This document shows positions 1 to 5,010 of a DNA stretch of 5,010 nt, one piece after another. The notes under the pieces were generated by a model. It did not search any database. It worked only from the letters and a program-made list of their open reading frames with translations, and had not been told where the DNA came from. The first letter of the stretch is position 1; each line of letters starts with the position of its first letter. A program made the position numbers and the translations under genes. The DNA comes from an uncultured Eubacteriales bacterium (GTDB taxonomy: Bacteria; Bacillota; Clostridia; Christensenellales; CAG-138), in NCBI GenBank assembly GCA_900547135.1, contig URFJ01000128.1, positions 1 through 5,010 of the forward strand. The letters run 5' to 3'.

Positions 1-211
1 CTGTAAAGGAGCCTGGGCCTGAATCAACGGCATATATGTCTATCATATCAGGAGTTATGCTGTTTGCCGCCATAAGCTCATCGACCAGTGGTAATATTGT
101 TTGAGAATGAGTTCCGCTTGCCGTTTCGGCCGATCTTGAAAATAATGTATCGTCTATCTTCAGGGCGGCGGAAGCCACGGCTGATGAAGTGGAAATAGCA
201 AGCATAATCAT
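1..211 (-). CDS. tsaB: TsaB, t6A37 tRNA modification protein (5' part, cut by window edge)
   Basis: Seen: an open frame of 70 codons runs off the left edge. It begins MIMLAISTSSAVASAAL, has THSQTILPLVDELM in the middle and ends at the window edge with SGPGSFT. Family knowledge: this is the N-terminal ASKHA-fold half of TsaB (YeaZ/YdiC), and the SGPGSFTG(L/I)R motif near residue 70 is its hallmark. TsaB is the inactive paralogue of TsaD. It dimerises with TsaD and, with TsaE, transfers threonylcarbamoyl to A37 of ANN-decoding tRNAs in the cytoplasm. The start at 211 is chosen because GAGGG (220-224) lies 8 bases upstream; a second ATG two codons later would be 14 bases away. The tsaB start lies 11 bases beyond the tsaE stop, so co-transcription and translational coupling are likely. 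About 160 further residues are expected outside the window. Confidence 0.93.
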   Translation of the reverse strand, partial: MIMLAISTSSAVASAALKIDDTLFSRSAETASGTHSQTILPLVDELMAANSITPDMIDIYAVDSGPGSFT

Positions 212-219
212 AATCGTAT

Positions 220-224
220 CCCTC
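220..224 (-). promoter_or_regulatory. Ribosome binding site of tsaB overlapping the tsaE stop
   Basis: GAGGG on the minus strand overlaps the TGA stop of tsaE (223-225) and sits 8 bases before the first tsaB ATG. It selects this ATG over the one two codons downstream. Ribosomes ending tsaE would clear or reload this site, which suggests coupled translation (inference). Confidence 0.7.
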
Positions 225-690
225 AAGTATTGTTGTAAAGATTATTTATCATTAGCTCATATTTGCTGCCGCGGGAATTAAGCCTGACTACCCTTGAATT
301 AGCTCCATCGCCTTCAATATGGATTTCGAGCCGTTCTTCTGGCAACGCGTCCTGAATGTTTTCCGGCCATTCCATAATTATTATACCATTACGGTTTAAA
401 TACTCGTCAAAGCCAATAGCGTATAATTCATCAGAACCGCTAAGCCTGTATGCGTCAAAATGGAATAATGGAACGCTAAGGGCATGTTCCCTTACTATGG
501 TAAAGGTTGGGCTCATAATGTCCCCCTGTTCCGCCCCCAGAGAGGAAGCTATACCGCGAACCATTGTGGTCTTCCCTGTGCCAAGCCCACCGTACATCGC
601 TACAAACGCTCCCCGTGTCAAAAGCAGGCCCACGGACGCTCCAAACCCTATAGTATCCTCTTCGGATTTTAAAACAAAAGTTCTCTGCAT
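223..690 (-). CDS. tsaE: TsaE, ATPase of the t6A37 tRNA modification complex
   Basis: The 155-residue product has the usual length for TsaE (YjeE/YdiB). Seen, in order: Walker A GGLGTGKT (residues 34-41), SPTFTIV (60-66), HFDAYRL (77-83), GFDEYL (93-98) and EWPE (107-110). These are the characteristic TsaE blocks. In characterised homologues the HFD aspartate and EWPE glutamate act in nucleotide and magnesium binding. Family knowledge: TsaE is a cytoplasmic P-loop ATPase that binds the TsaB-TsaD dimer and is needed for repeated cycles of threonylcarbamoyl transfer to A37. The ATG at 690 shares its A with the TGA stop of tgt (TGATG). Only a weak GGGG lies 10 bases upstream, so the gene probably depends on translation of tgt. 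No key residue appears missing. The tsaE-tsaB order matches ydiB-ydiC in Bacillus. Confidence 0.96.
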   Translation of the reverse strand: MQRTFVLKSEEDTIGFGASVGLLLTRGAFVAMYGGLGTGKTTMVRGIASSLGAEQGDIMSPTFTIVREHALSVPLFHFDAYRLSGSDELYAIGFDEYLNRNGIIIMEWPENIQDALPEERLEIHIEGDGANSRVVRLNSRGSKYELMINNLYNNT

Positions 691-1796
691 CAGCTGAGCG
701 CCCCGCTATCCAATAGTTCATGATATAAATCCATAAGCTTATCCTCTAAGATAGCGCTTCTGATATCCTCCATCAATTTCAGGGTAAACCTAAGATTATG
801 CATAGTTATAAGCTGAGCGGCCAAAATTTCCTTGGCCTTTATGAGATGGCGAATATAGGCCCTCGTAAAGTTGGCGCAAGCGTAGCAGTCGCATCCCTCT
901 TCAATGGGGCTGTAATCCCTTTCAAAGCCCGCGTTCCTAAGGGTTAGCTTACCGTTTCTTGTGAATGCCAGGCCATTTCTAGCGGTTCGCGTCTGAAGGA
1001 CGCAGTCGAACATATCAATGCCTCTCATTACCCCCTCTATTAGGCAGTCTGGACTTCCAACGCCCATAAGATAACGAGGTTTATTTACAGGCATGTGCGG
1101 CGCAAGCGTTTCAAGCATTTCGTACATGATTGGTTTCGGTTCCCCAACCGACAACCCCCCTATGCCGTATCCTGGGAAGTCAAGATCAGTAATCGCCTTT
1201 GCGCTTTCCACACGAAGGTCTCGGTACATTCCTCCCTGGATAATGCCAAACAGCGCCTGGTCTTCCCTGCTGTGCGAATCCTTACATCTCTTAGCCCATC
1301 TGTGGGTTCTTTTCATCGCCTCTATGGTGTACGCCCTGTCGCTTGGGTATGGCGCGCACTCGTCAAACGCCATGGCAATGTCCGCTCCCAACGCCTGCTC
1401 AATATCCATTACCATTTCTGGGGTGAAAAACAACTTTCTCCCATCAATGTGAGAGTGAAATTCTACCCCGTCCTCTTTTATCTTATTTATTCCGGCCAAG
1501 CTGAATACTTGGAACCCACCGCTATCAGTCAATACGGGCCTGTCCCACCCCATAAACCGGTGCAGGCCGCCAGCCTCGCGCACTATGTTATGCCCTGGTC
1601 TCAGATACAAATGATACGTGTTGCCAAGAATTATGGGGGCTTTAACCTCTATCAGGTCCCTTGGCGTCATTGCCTTTACCGTAGCCTGTGTTCCTACCGG
1701 CATGAAGCATGGCGTATCTATTATGCCATGCTCGGTATATATCTTGCCAAGTCGAGCGTTCGTTTTTACGCACGTTTTTAATAGTTCATATTTCAA
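690..1796 (-). CDS. tgt: Queuine/preQ1 tRNA-ribosyltransferase (bacterial TGT)
   Basis: The 368-residue product matches the usual TGT length (about 370-380). It replaces G34 by preQ1 in tRNA-Asp, -Asn, -His and -Tyr, the committed tRNA step of queuosine synthesis. Seen: FMPVGTQATVK (31-41); TDSGGFQVFSL with the general-base Asp91; FDEC (144-147); GIIQGG (184-189); GGLSVGEPK (213-221); MFDCVL with the nucleophile Asp264; and a zinc site CxCxxC (Cys302, Cys304, Cys307) with His333. Cys147 and Val217 fit a preQ1-using bacterial enzyme rather than the queuine-using eukaryotic form. The motif after the nucleophile reads QTRTARNG where PTRNARNG is common. The start is TTG at 1796: there is no ATG nearby, the next in-frame ATG (Met32) would remove conserved sequence, and AGGAG lies 9 bases upstream. 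The 3' end overlaps tsaE by one base, making tgt the first gene of a tgt-tsaE-tsaB operon. Confidence 0.97.
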   Translation of the reverse strand: MKYELLKTCVKTNARLGKIYTEHGIIDTPCFMPVGTQATVKAMTPRDLIEVKAPIILGNTYHLYLRPGHNIVREAGGLHRFMGWDRPVLTDSGGFQVFSLAGINKIKEDGVEFHSHIDGRKLFFTPEMVMDIEQALGADIAMAFDECAPYPSDRAYTIEAMKRTHRWAKRCKDSHSREDQALFGIIQGGMYRDLRVESAKAITDLDFPGYGIGGLSVGEPKPIMYEMLETLAPHMPVNKPRYLMGVGSPDCLIEGVMRGIDMFDCVLQTRTARNGLAFTRNGKLTLRNAGFERDYSPIEEGCDCYACANFTRAYIRHLIKAKEILAAQLITMHNLRFTLKLMEDIRSAILEDKLMDLYHELLDSGALS

Positions 1797-1805
1797 ACGT
1801 ATTCT

Positions 1806-1810
1806 CTCCT
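1806..1810 (-). promoter_or_regulatory. Ribosome binding site that fixes the TTG start of tgt
   Basis: AGGAG (within AGGAGAG) on the minus strand lies 9 bases before TTG at 1796. It is the best ribosome site in the upstream region and supports TTG initiation, since no ATG or GTG is suitably placed. Confidence 0.8.
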
Positions 1811-1820
1811 GTAATACACT

Positions 1821-1854
1821 AGGCGTCTGCGAATAAAAACGCCGACATACGCCT
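1821..1854 (-). other. Structured leader of the tgt operon: two alternative hairpins
   Basis: In the transcript sense, AGGCGT (1854-1849) and a second GGCGT (1843-1839) can both pair with the single ACGCCT (1826-1821). The outer pairing gives a 6-bp stem with a 22-base loop. The inner gives a 5-bp stem with a 12-base loop. They exclude each other. The element lies between the predicted transcription start (about 1861) and the ribosome site (1810-1806). No T-run follows, so it is not an intrinsic terminator. I could not match it to a preQ1 riboswitch. A regulatory role is inference only. Confidence 0.4.
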
Positions 1855-1867
1855 CATTTAGCAAATT

Positions 1868-1896
1868 ATTATATCAGCTGGCGCTCAGTACTGCAA
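1868..1896 (-). promoter_or_regulatory. Sigma-A-type promoter of the tgt-tsaE-tsaB operon
   Basis: On the minus strand, a -35 TTGCAG (1896-1891, three of six matches to TTGACA) is followed after 17 bases by a perfect -10 TATAAT (1873-1868). TG stands one base before it, giving the extended form TGATATAAT. The extended -10 can compensate for the weak -35. Predicted start is near 1861, leaving a leader of about 65 bases before the TTG codon. Confidence 0.65.
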
Positions 1897-2029
1897 CAGC
1901 TTTAAATTAATTGTATATTAAAATTAGATCCATGATTTGTATATTTAAAGGTCAAATAAAACGCACATAAAGGTTTTGGGTCATACACAAACATATTTTA
2001 TGAAACAGATCGAATTATATAAGTAAATG
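1897..2029. other. AT-rich divergent intergenic region with a short direct repeat
   Basis: This is the part of the tgt/repressor gap not covered by the two promoters. It is very AT-rich and has no convincing reading frame or RNA gene. TTGTATATT occurs twice in the same orientation (1911-1919 and 1937-1945), 26 bases start to start. TCATA (1981-1985) and TATGA (1999-2003) form a weak dyad. Neither can be tied to a known binding protein, and repeats of this size are not rare in DNA this AT-rich. Confidence 0.35.
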
Positions 2030-2058
2030 TTGACAAATTAAATTTAATTTTATATAAT
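2030..2058 (+). promoter_or_regulatory. Perfect-consensus sigma-A promoter of the repressor-M56 operon
   Basis: TTGACA (2030-2035) is separated by exactly 17 bases from TATAAT (2053-2058), so both boxes and the spacing are consensus. Predicted start is about 2065, giving a leader of about 22 bases. A promoter this strong directly upstream of a repressor gene is expected to be held down by an operator, and a dyad overlaps its start. Confidence 0.88.
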
Positions 2059-2061
2059 TTA

Positions 2062-2076
2062 ACTACTATGCGTAGT
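2062..2076. promoter_or_regulatory. Putative BlaI/MecI-type operator over the transcription start
   Basis: ACTAC (2062-2066) and GTAGT (2072-2076) form a perfect inverted repeat around the spacer TATGC. The known BlaI/MecI operator core is roughly ACTAC-ATAT-GTAGT, so the arms match and the spacer is one base longer. The dyad covers the predicted start point (about 2065) and abuts the ribosome site (GAGGTGG, 2077-2083). A bound repressor would therefore block initiation. That the adjacent BlaI-like protein binds here is inference from family behaviour and position. Confidence 0.65.
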
Positions 2077-2087
2077 GAGGTGGTTGT

Positions 2088-2447
2088 ATGAAGAATATAA
2101 CGGATAGCGAACGCGTAATAATGGATATTTTATGGGAGGAATCCCCTCTGCCTGCTGCCGAAATAATAAAGCGTGCCCGCAGGACAGAGCCTTGGGCGGA
2201 CAATACGATAAGGACATTCCTGACCCGATTAAATGAAAAGGGGATGGTTCGTATTGATAAGGGGGATGTCAACCTCTATTCCGCCTCCGTCTCTTTTGAA
2301 CAGGCTGGTTTAAACATGGCTAAGGCGACGTTGAAAAAGATGTTTAACGGATCGATTAATAAATTGATGGTCAGTTTTATTGACAATAATGAGGTGTCAA
2401 AAGAGGAATTGGATGAGTTGAGGAGCCTGCTGAATCAGAGAAAGTGA
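2088..2447 (+). CDS. BlaI/MecI-family winged-helix repressor
   Basis: The 119-residue product has the usual size for the family. Seen: an N-terminal winged-helix domain (about 4-70) with the block ITDSERVIMDILWEE (4-18), the recognition-helix block WADNTIRTFLTRLNEKGMV (36-54) and a wing ending NLYSASV. A C-terminal dimerisation segment follows (about 72-119), with FNGSINKLMVSF (86-97) and SKEELDELRSLL (104-115). Family knowledge: such proteins bind operators as dimers and are removed when a partner M56 peptidase triggers their cleavage. The position equivalent to the Asn-Phe scissile bond of MecI reads Ser96-Phe97. The start at 2088 is supported by GAGGTGG at 2077-2083. The M56 gene begins 7 bases downstream, and a dyad like the family operator overlaps the promoter, so autoregulation is likely. 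What else it controls is unknown, and no beta-lactamase gene is visible, so I give no bla or mec symbol. Confidence 0.93.
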   Translation: MKNITDSERVIMDILWEESPLPAAEIIKRARRTEPWADNTIRTFLTRLNEKGMVRIDKGDVNLYSASVSFEQAGLNMAKATLKKMFNGSINKLMVSFIDNNEVSKEELDELRSLLNQRK

Positions 2448-2454
2448 GGCTGCT

Positions 2455-4200
2455 ATGGAATTCGCTTATGGATGTATTGCCATATCGTTGATCTGTGGCG
2501 CGTTTGTTCTGTTAGTGTTGCTCTGTAGGAGGATGCTTCATAAGGCCTCCTCCTATTGGCGCGTAACCGCATGGCTTTTAATAATGCTGAGACTTGCCGC
2601 GCCCATTGTAACAACATCTTCCATAAGCGTTCTATCGCTCATAGTTGACAACAAACCGAAAATCGAATCCACTATTCTTAATTATTATCCAATAGACGAG
2701 TCAGGCGTAAGCGAGCAACTGGAGCAATATGATGAGGTACCCCCGCCTGCCCAAGCGGCTTTGACCGATGTTGAACAATCCGTAAACCCGATTAATTTTA
2801 ATTCCGAATCCATTGCATTGTCCATATGGGGTGCGGGAGCGGTAATAGTATTATCAAGTTTTGCCCTAACTTCCATAAGGTTTAGGAAATACTCCTCAAT
2901 TACTCCGTGCGAAGATTCGCGCATAAACCGGATAGTAGCTGAGGAATGCAAGCATAAAAATGTGAGATGCTCAGCCTTTTGGGTATCACGAAGCTGTACG
3001 TTCGCCCTGTTTGGCCTACTTAGGCCGCGTATATTGATCTCTAGGGATATGGCGCACTGCACAGACGCGCAGCTGCGATTTGCTATCCAGCATGAGATCG
3101 CTCATATAAAGCGAAAAGATATTCTATTTTTAAGGCTTCTAATGCTTGTACAGGCAGTTCATTGGTTTAATCCCCTTGTATGGCTTATGGGCAAATACAT
3201 AAGGGAGGACATTGAGCTTTGCGCGGATGCCGATGCAATCAGTGATATTCCGGTTTATACAAGGCTTGACTATGGGCGCGCCCTTATTGACATGTGTGCG
3301 CAGGCAAACGCAAAGTATTCGCCTACTGCAGCCATGTTTGGCAGCAGCATAAACCTTCGCAACAGGGTGGCAATGATCGCAAACTTTCAGCCGAAACGAT
3401 ATTTAATAAATTTTATACTGGCGCTCACCATGACGTTAACAATAGTTTCATTCACCACAATGCCATCTCCAGTAAAGGCGGCGGAAACTGAAAATGAGAA
3501 CACGCAGTCAGGAGATGCTTTAGCCGATACAAGTTTTGAATCGGAGCTGGAGGCTCTTTATCTAAGCGCTATTAATGATAAAGGCGATATTAATTACACT
3601 TATGATATGGACTATATAATGAAGAACATGGATGACTTTACGGTACTAAGCAAAACGGGAATGGGGAGCAGATTGAAAATTTATCAAGAGCAAATGTTTT
3701 CCGCCTCATATCCGGGCAATGGCTTATTGTTCAGCATAGAAACCGATTATGTAGAGCATGTCTCATCCTATTTTACAAAGCCTACCGCCAATGCCAAGGC
3801 AATGACTAAACCTATCAATATAAATCCCGCTGATGTGACTAGCTGGGATAATGAGACACTGATGTCAATAAGTTCTGCTTATGAACGTTATTGCGTTTAT
3901 AGCGGACCTCTTCAAGGCCCCGGTAAATCGGTTAATACCGTAGTTAAGGACTTCATTTTCATCTTTAATGGAAACTATATATTAAAAGTATCATATGGTA
4001 AGGCGCTTATCGACAGTTCGGATGCATCCGATGGAAACCTCTGGCGTAATGGGATGACAAGCAAACATATCTCCGGAATTATCAATGAGGAAACAATGGT
4101 TGACTGGCTGTTGGAAATAGATCCCCCATCATTTTCTTATAATTATAATGAACTGGGGCACTGCATAAAATTTGGTGAGATGGAATTTCTCGTTTATTAA
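2455..4200 (+). CDS. BlaR1/MecR1-like M56 membrane metallopeptidase with unrecognised outer sensor domain
   Basis: The 581-residue product has the BlaR1 layout. Seen: membrane segments at about 5-24, 38-63, 120-141 and 316-334; an acidic, proline-containing loop between segments two and three (64-119); and a cytoplasmic zinc-protease region between three and four. The protease motif is HEIAH (213-217), followed by KRKD, HWFNPLVWLMGKY (236-248) and REDIELCADAD (250-260), where Glu254 is the likely third zinc ligand. The common ELACD order is ELCAD here. The last roughly 240 residues should lie outside the membrane. They contain only two cysteines (480 and 570), and I recognise no domain or penicillin-binding SxxK/KTG set. 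Family knowledge: a ligand on the outer domain activates the protease, leading to loss of the BlaI-type repressor. GTGAGG (2444-2449) overlaps the repressor stop and serves as ribosome site, so the two genes form one operon. The ligand and output are unknown. Confidence 0.9.
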   Translation: MEFAYGCIAISLICGAFVLLVLLCRRMLHKASSYWRVTAWLLIMLRLAAPIVTTSSISVLSLIVDNKPKIESTILNYYPIDESGVSEQLEQYDEVPPPAQAALTDVEQSVNPINFNSESIALSIWGAGAVIVLSSFALTSIRFRKYSSITPCEDSRINRIVAEECKHKNVRCSAFWVSRSCTFALFGLLRPRILISRDMAHCTDAQLRFAIQHEIAHIKRKDILFLRLLMLVQAVHWFNPLVWLMGKYIREDIELCADADAISDIPVYTRLDYGRALIDMCAQANAKYSPTAAMFGSSINLRNRVAMIANFQPKRYLINFILALTMTLTIVSFTTMPSPVKAAETENENTQSGDALADTSFESELEALYLSAINDKGDINYTYDMDYIMKNMDDFTVLSKTGMGSRLKIYQEQMFSASYPGNGLLFSIETDYVEHVSSYFTKPTANAKAMTKPININPADVTSWDNETLMSISSAYERYCVYSGPLQGPGKSVNTVVKDFIFIFNGNYILKVSYGKALIDSSDASDGNLWRNGMTSKHISGIINEETMVDWLLEIDPPSFSYNYNELGHCIKFGEMEFLVY

Positions 4201-4265
4201 GTTTTATTGGTCTAACATTTTAAAATTAACCATTTTTGTACCAAACTATACATCAATAACAAGCA

Positions 4266-4308
4266 AGCCTCCTGCGCATAATACCTACGAGATATATGTA
4301 CGGAGGCT
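4266..4308 (+). other. Inverted repeat enclosing the lonB ribosome binding site
   Basis: AGCCTCC (4266-4272) is perfectly complementary to GGAGGCT (4302-4308). Inside, G4274 can pair with C4301 and GCATA (4276-4280) with TATGT (4295-4299, one G-U pair), leaving a 14-base loop. The 3' arm contains GGAGG, the only good ribosome site for lonB, whose ATG is at 4314. The folded RNA would hide this site. The arm is followed by CTCTTTT, so a weak intrinsic terminator for the upstream operon is the main alternative. No confident sigma-A or sporulation-sigma promoter was found in the gap 4201-4313, and no gene. Confidence 0.55.
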
Positions 4309-4313
4309 CTTTT

Positions 4314-5010
4314 ATGGAATGGATTATCTGGATTGTTATTCAATGCGGCGTAATGCTGCTAATGAGCTGGTTTATCTTTACCAGGCAGCGTAAGGCCCTT
4401 GAATCTCCCAAGAAACCTGTAAAAAAAGAGAACTGCAATAATAAGGAATTGGCGGAACTGAAAAGTTCCCGCAGCCGTTCATTAAGCGTCCCTTTGACTG
4501 AGCTTTCCCGTCCTATGAGATTAGACGATATAGTTGGCCAAAGGGAAGGGATAAAGGCGCTTAGGGCGGCTATATGCGGACCTAACCCACAGCATGTACT
4601 TATCTATGGACCTCCAGGCGTGGGGAAAACTTGCGCAGCACGCCTTGTTCTGGAGGAAGCCAAACATAGCGAATGCTCACCCTTCAATGAACATTCCCAG
4701 TTTATAGAAGTCGACGCTACATGCGTTAGATTTGACGAACGCGCTATCGCCGATCCTCTTATGGGCTCGGTTCATGACCCAATCTACCAGGGCGCCGGCT
4801 CATGGGGATCTCTAGGCGTTCCGCAGCCAAAACCCGGCGCGGTCAGCAGGGCGCATTGCGGCATTCTGTTTTTAGATGAAATAGGCGAACTGCATCCTCT
4901 TCAATTGAATAAGCTGTTGAAAGTGCTTGAGGACAGGCGCGTGTTCTTTGACAGCGCTTATTATACACCTGATAACCCCAACATTCCCCCTCATATCCAC
5001 GATATTTTTC
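4314..5010 (+). CDS. lonB: LonB, membrane-anchored ATP-dependent Lon-type protease (5' part, cut by window edge)
   Basis: The window holds 232 codons of a protein that is about 550 residues in Bacillus. Seen: an N-terminal membrane anchor (about 3-22), a charged linker, then the AAA+ domain with RPMRLDDIVGQ (66-76), CGPNPQHVLIYGPPGVGKT (88-106; Walker A 99-106), RFDERAIADPL (139-149), GSVHDPIYQGAG (151-162) and Walker B ILFLDEIGEL (184-193). The insert between Walker A and B with GSVHDPIYQGAG, and the CGPNPQH block, mark LonB rather than cytosolic LonA. The Ser-Lys proteolytic domain should lie downstream. Family knowledge: in Bacillus subtilis LonB is made in the forespore and localises to its membrane, and lonB adjoins lonA; what lies downstream here is not visible. 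The start at 4314 is supported by GGAGG at 4302-4306. That ribosome site lies in a hairpin arm, and the gene is separated by 113 bases from the M56 gene, so it is probably a separate unit or only partly read through. Confidence 0.95.
   Translation, partial: MEWIIWIVIQCGVMLLMSWFIFTRQRKALESPKKPVKKENCNNKELAELKSSRSRSLSVPLTELSRPMRLDDIVGQREGIKALRAAICGPNPQHVLIYGPPGVGKTCAARLVLEEAKHSECSPFNEHSQFIEVDATCVRFDERAIADPLMGSVHDPIYQGAGSWGSLGVPQPKPGAVSRAHCGILFLDEIGELHPLQLNKLLKVLEDRRVFFDSAYYTPDNPNIPPHIHDIF

Noticed and set aside
356..697. A 113-codon plus-strand frame opposite tsaE
   Set aside because: It is antisense to a complete conserved TsaE with all motifs, and no start signal or domain supports it.
1095..1781. 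A 228-codon open frame on the plus strand opposite tgt
   Set aside because: It lies wholly within the clearly conserved tgt gene on the other strand, has no ribosome site or recognisable motif, and its composition is what a complementary frame would give.
1797..1861. preQ1 riboswitch in the tgt leader
   Set aside because: Reading the leader in transcript sense, I do not find the class I stem-loop with an A-rich tail pairing into the loop, nor the longer class II layout. Only alternative simple hairpins are visible.
1949..1955. TTGACC on the minus strand as a second tgt promoter -35
   Set aside because: No acceptable -10 lies 16-18 bases downstream; the nearest TCTAAT would need a spacing of 21.
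2685..3062. A 125-codon minus-strand frame inside the M56 gene
   Set aside because: It is a complementary-frame shadow of the peptidase gene and has no ribosome site or recognisable content.
4237..4252. TGTA-N8-TACA upstream of lonB as a BlaI-type operator
   Set aside because: The half-sites are in the opposite order to the BlaI consensus (TACA-N2-TGTA), and the spacing is wrong.
4276..4300. Sporulation sigma-F or sigma-G promoter before lonB (GCATA followed by ATATGTA)
   Set aside because: The spacing is only about 13 bases, the -10 match is poor, and the site would place the start almost on the ribosome site. The bases are better explained by the hairpin.

Overview
The window looks like chromosomal DNA from a low-to-medium-GC, probably spore-forming Firmicute of the Clostridia type. 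This rests on four things: purine-rich AGGAG/GAGG ribosome sites, sigma-A-type promoters, a BlaI/M56 gene pair, and a lonB gene of the kind found next to sporulation functions in Bacilli and Clostridia. The genus cannot be told from the sequence. I see no mobile element, CRISPR array, rRNA or tRNA.

The left part (1-1896, minus strand) is a tRNA-modification operon read right to left: tgt, then tsaE, then the first 70 codons of tsaB, which is cut by the window edge. Tgt exchanges G34 for preQ1 in GUN anticodons. TsaE and TsaB belong to the machinery that makes t6A at position 37. The genes are tightly packed: tgt and tsaE overlap by one base, and the tsaB ribosome site overlaps the tsaE stop. 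An extended -10 promoter and a roughly 65-base leader with alternative hairpins precede tgt, which starts at TTG.

The middle (1897-4200) opens with an AT-rich gap holding a perfect-consensus promoter (TTGACA, 17 bases, TATAAT). A BlaI-like dyad lies over its expected start point. Two plus-strand genes follow, 7 bases apart: a BlaI/MecI-family repressor and a BlaR1/MecR1-like M56 membrane metallopeptidase. The pair has the layout of a signal-responsive, self-repressed switch. However, the roughly 240-residue outer domain of the M56 protein shows no penicillin-binding signature, so its signal is unknown. This pair is the least explained part of the window.

The right part (4201-5010) has a 113-base gap with an inverted repeat whose 3' arm contains the lonB ribosome site. 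The 5' 232 codons of lonB follow: the membrane anchor and most of the first half of the AAA+ domain. The proteolytic domain lies beyond the window.
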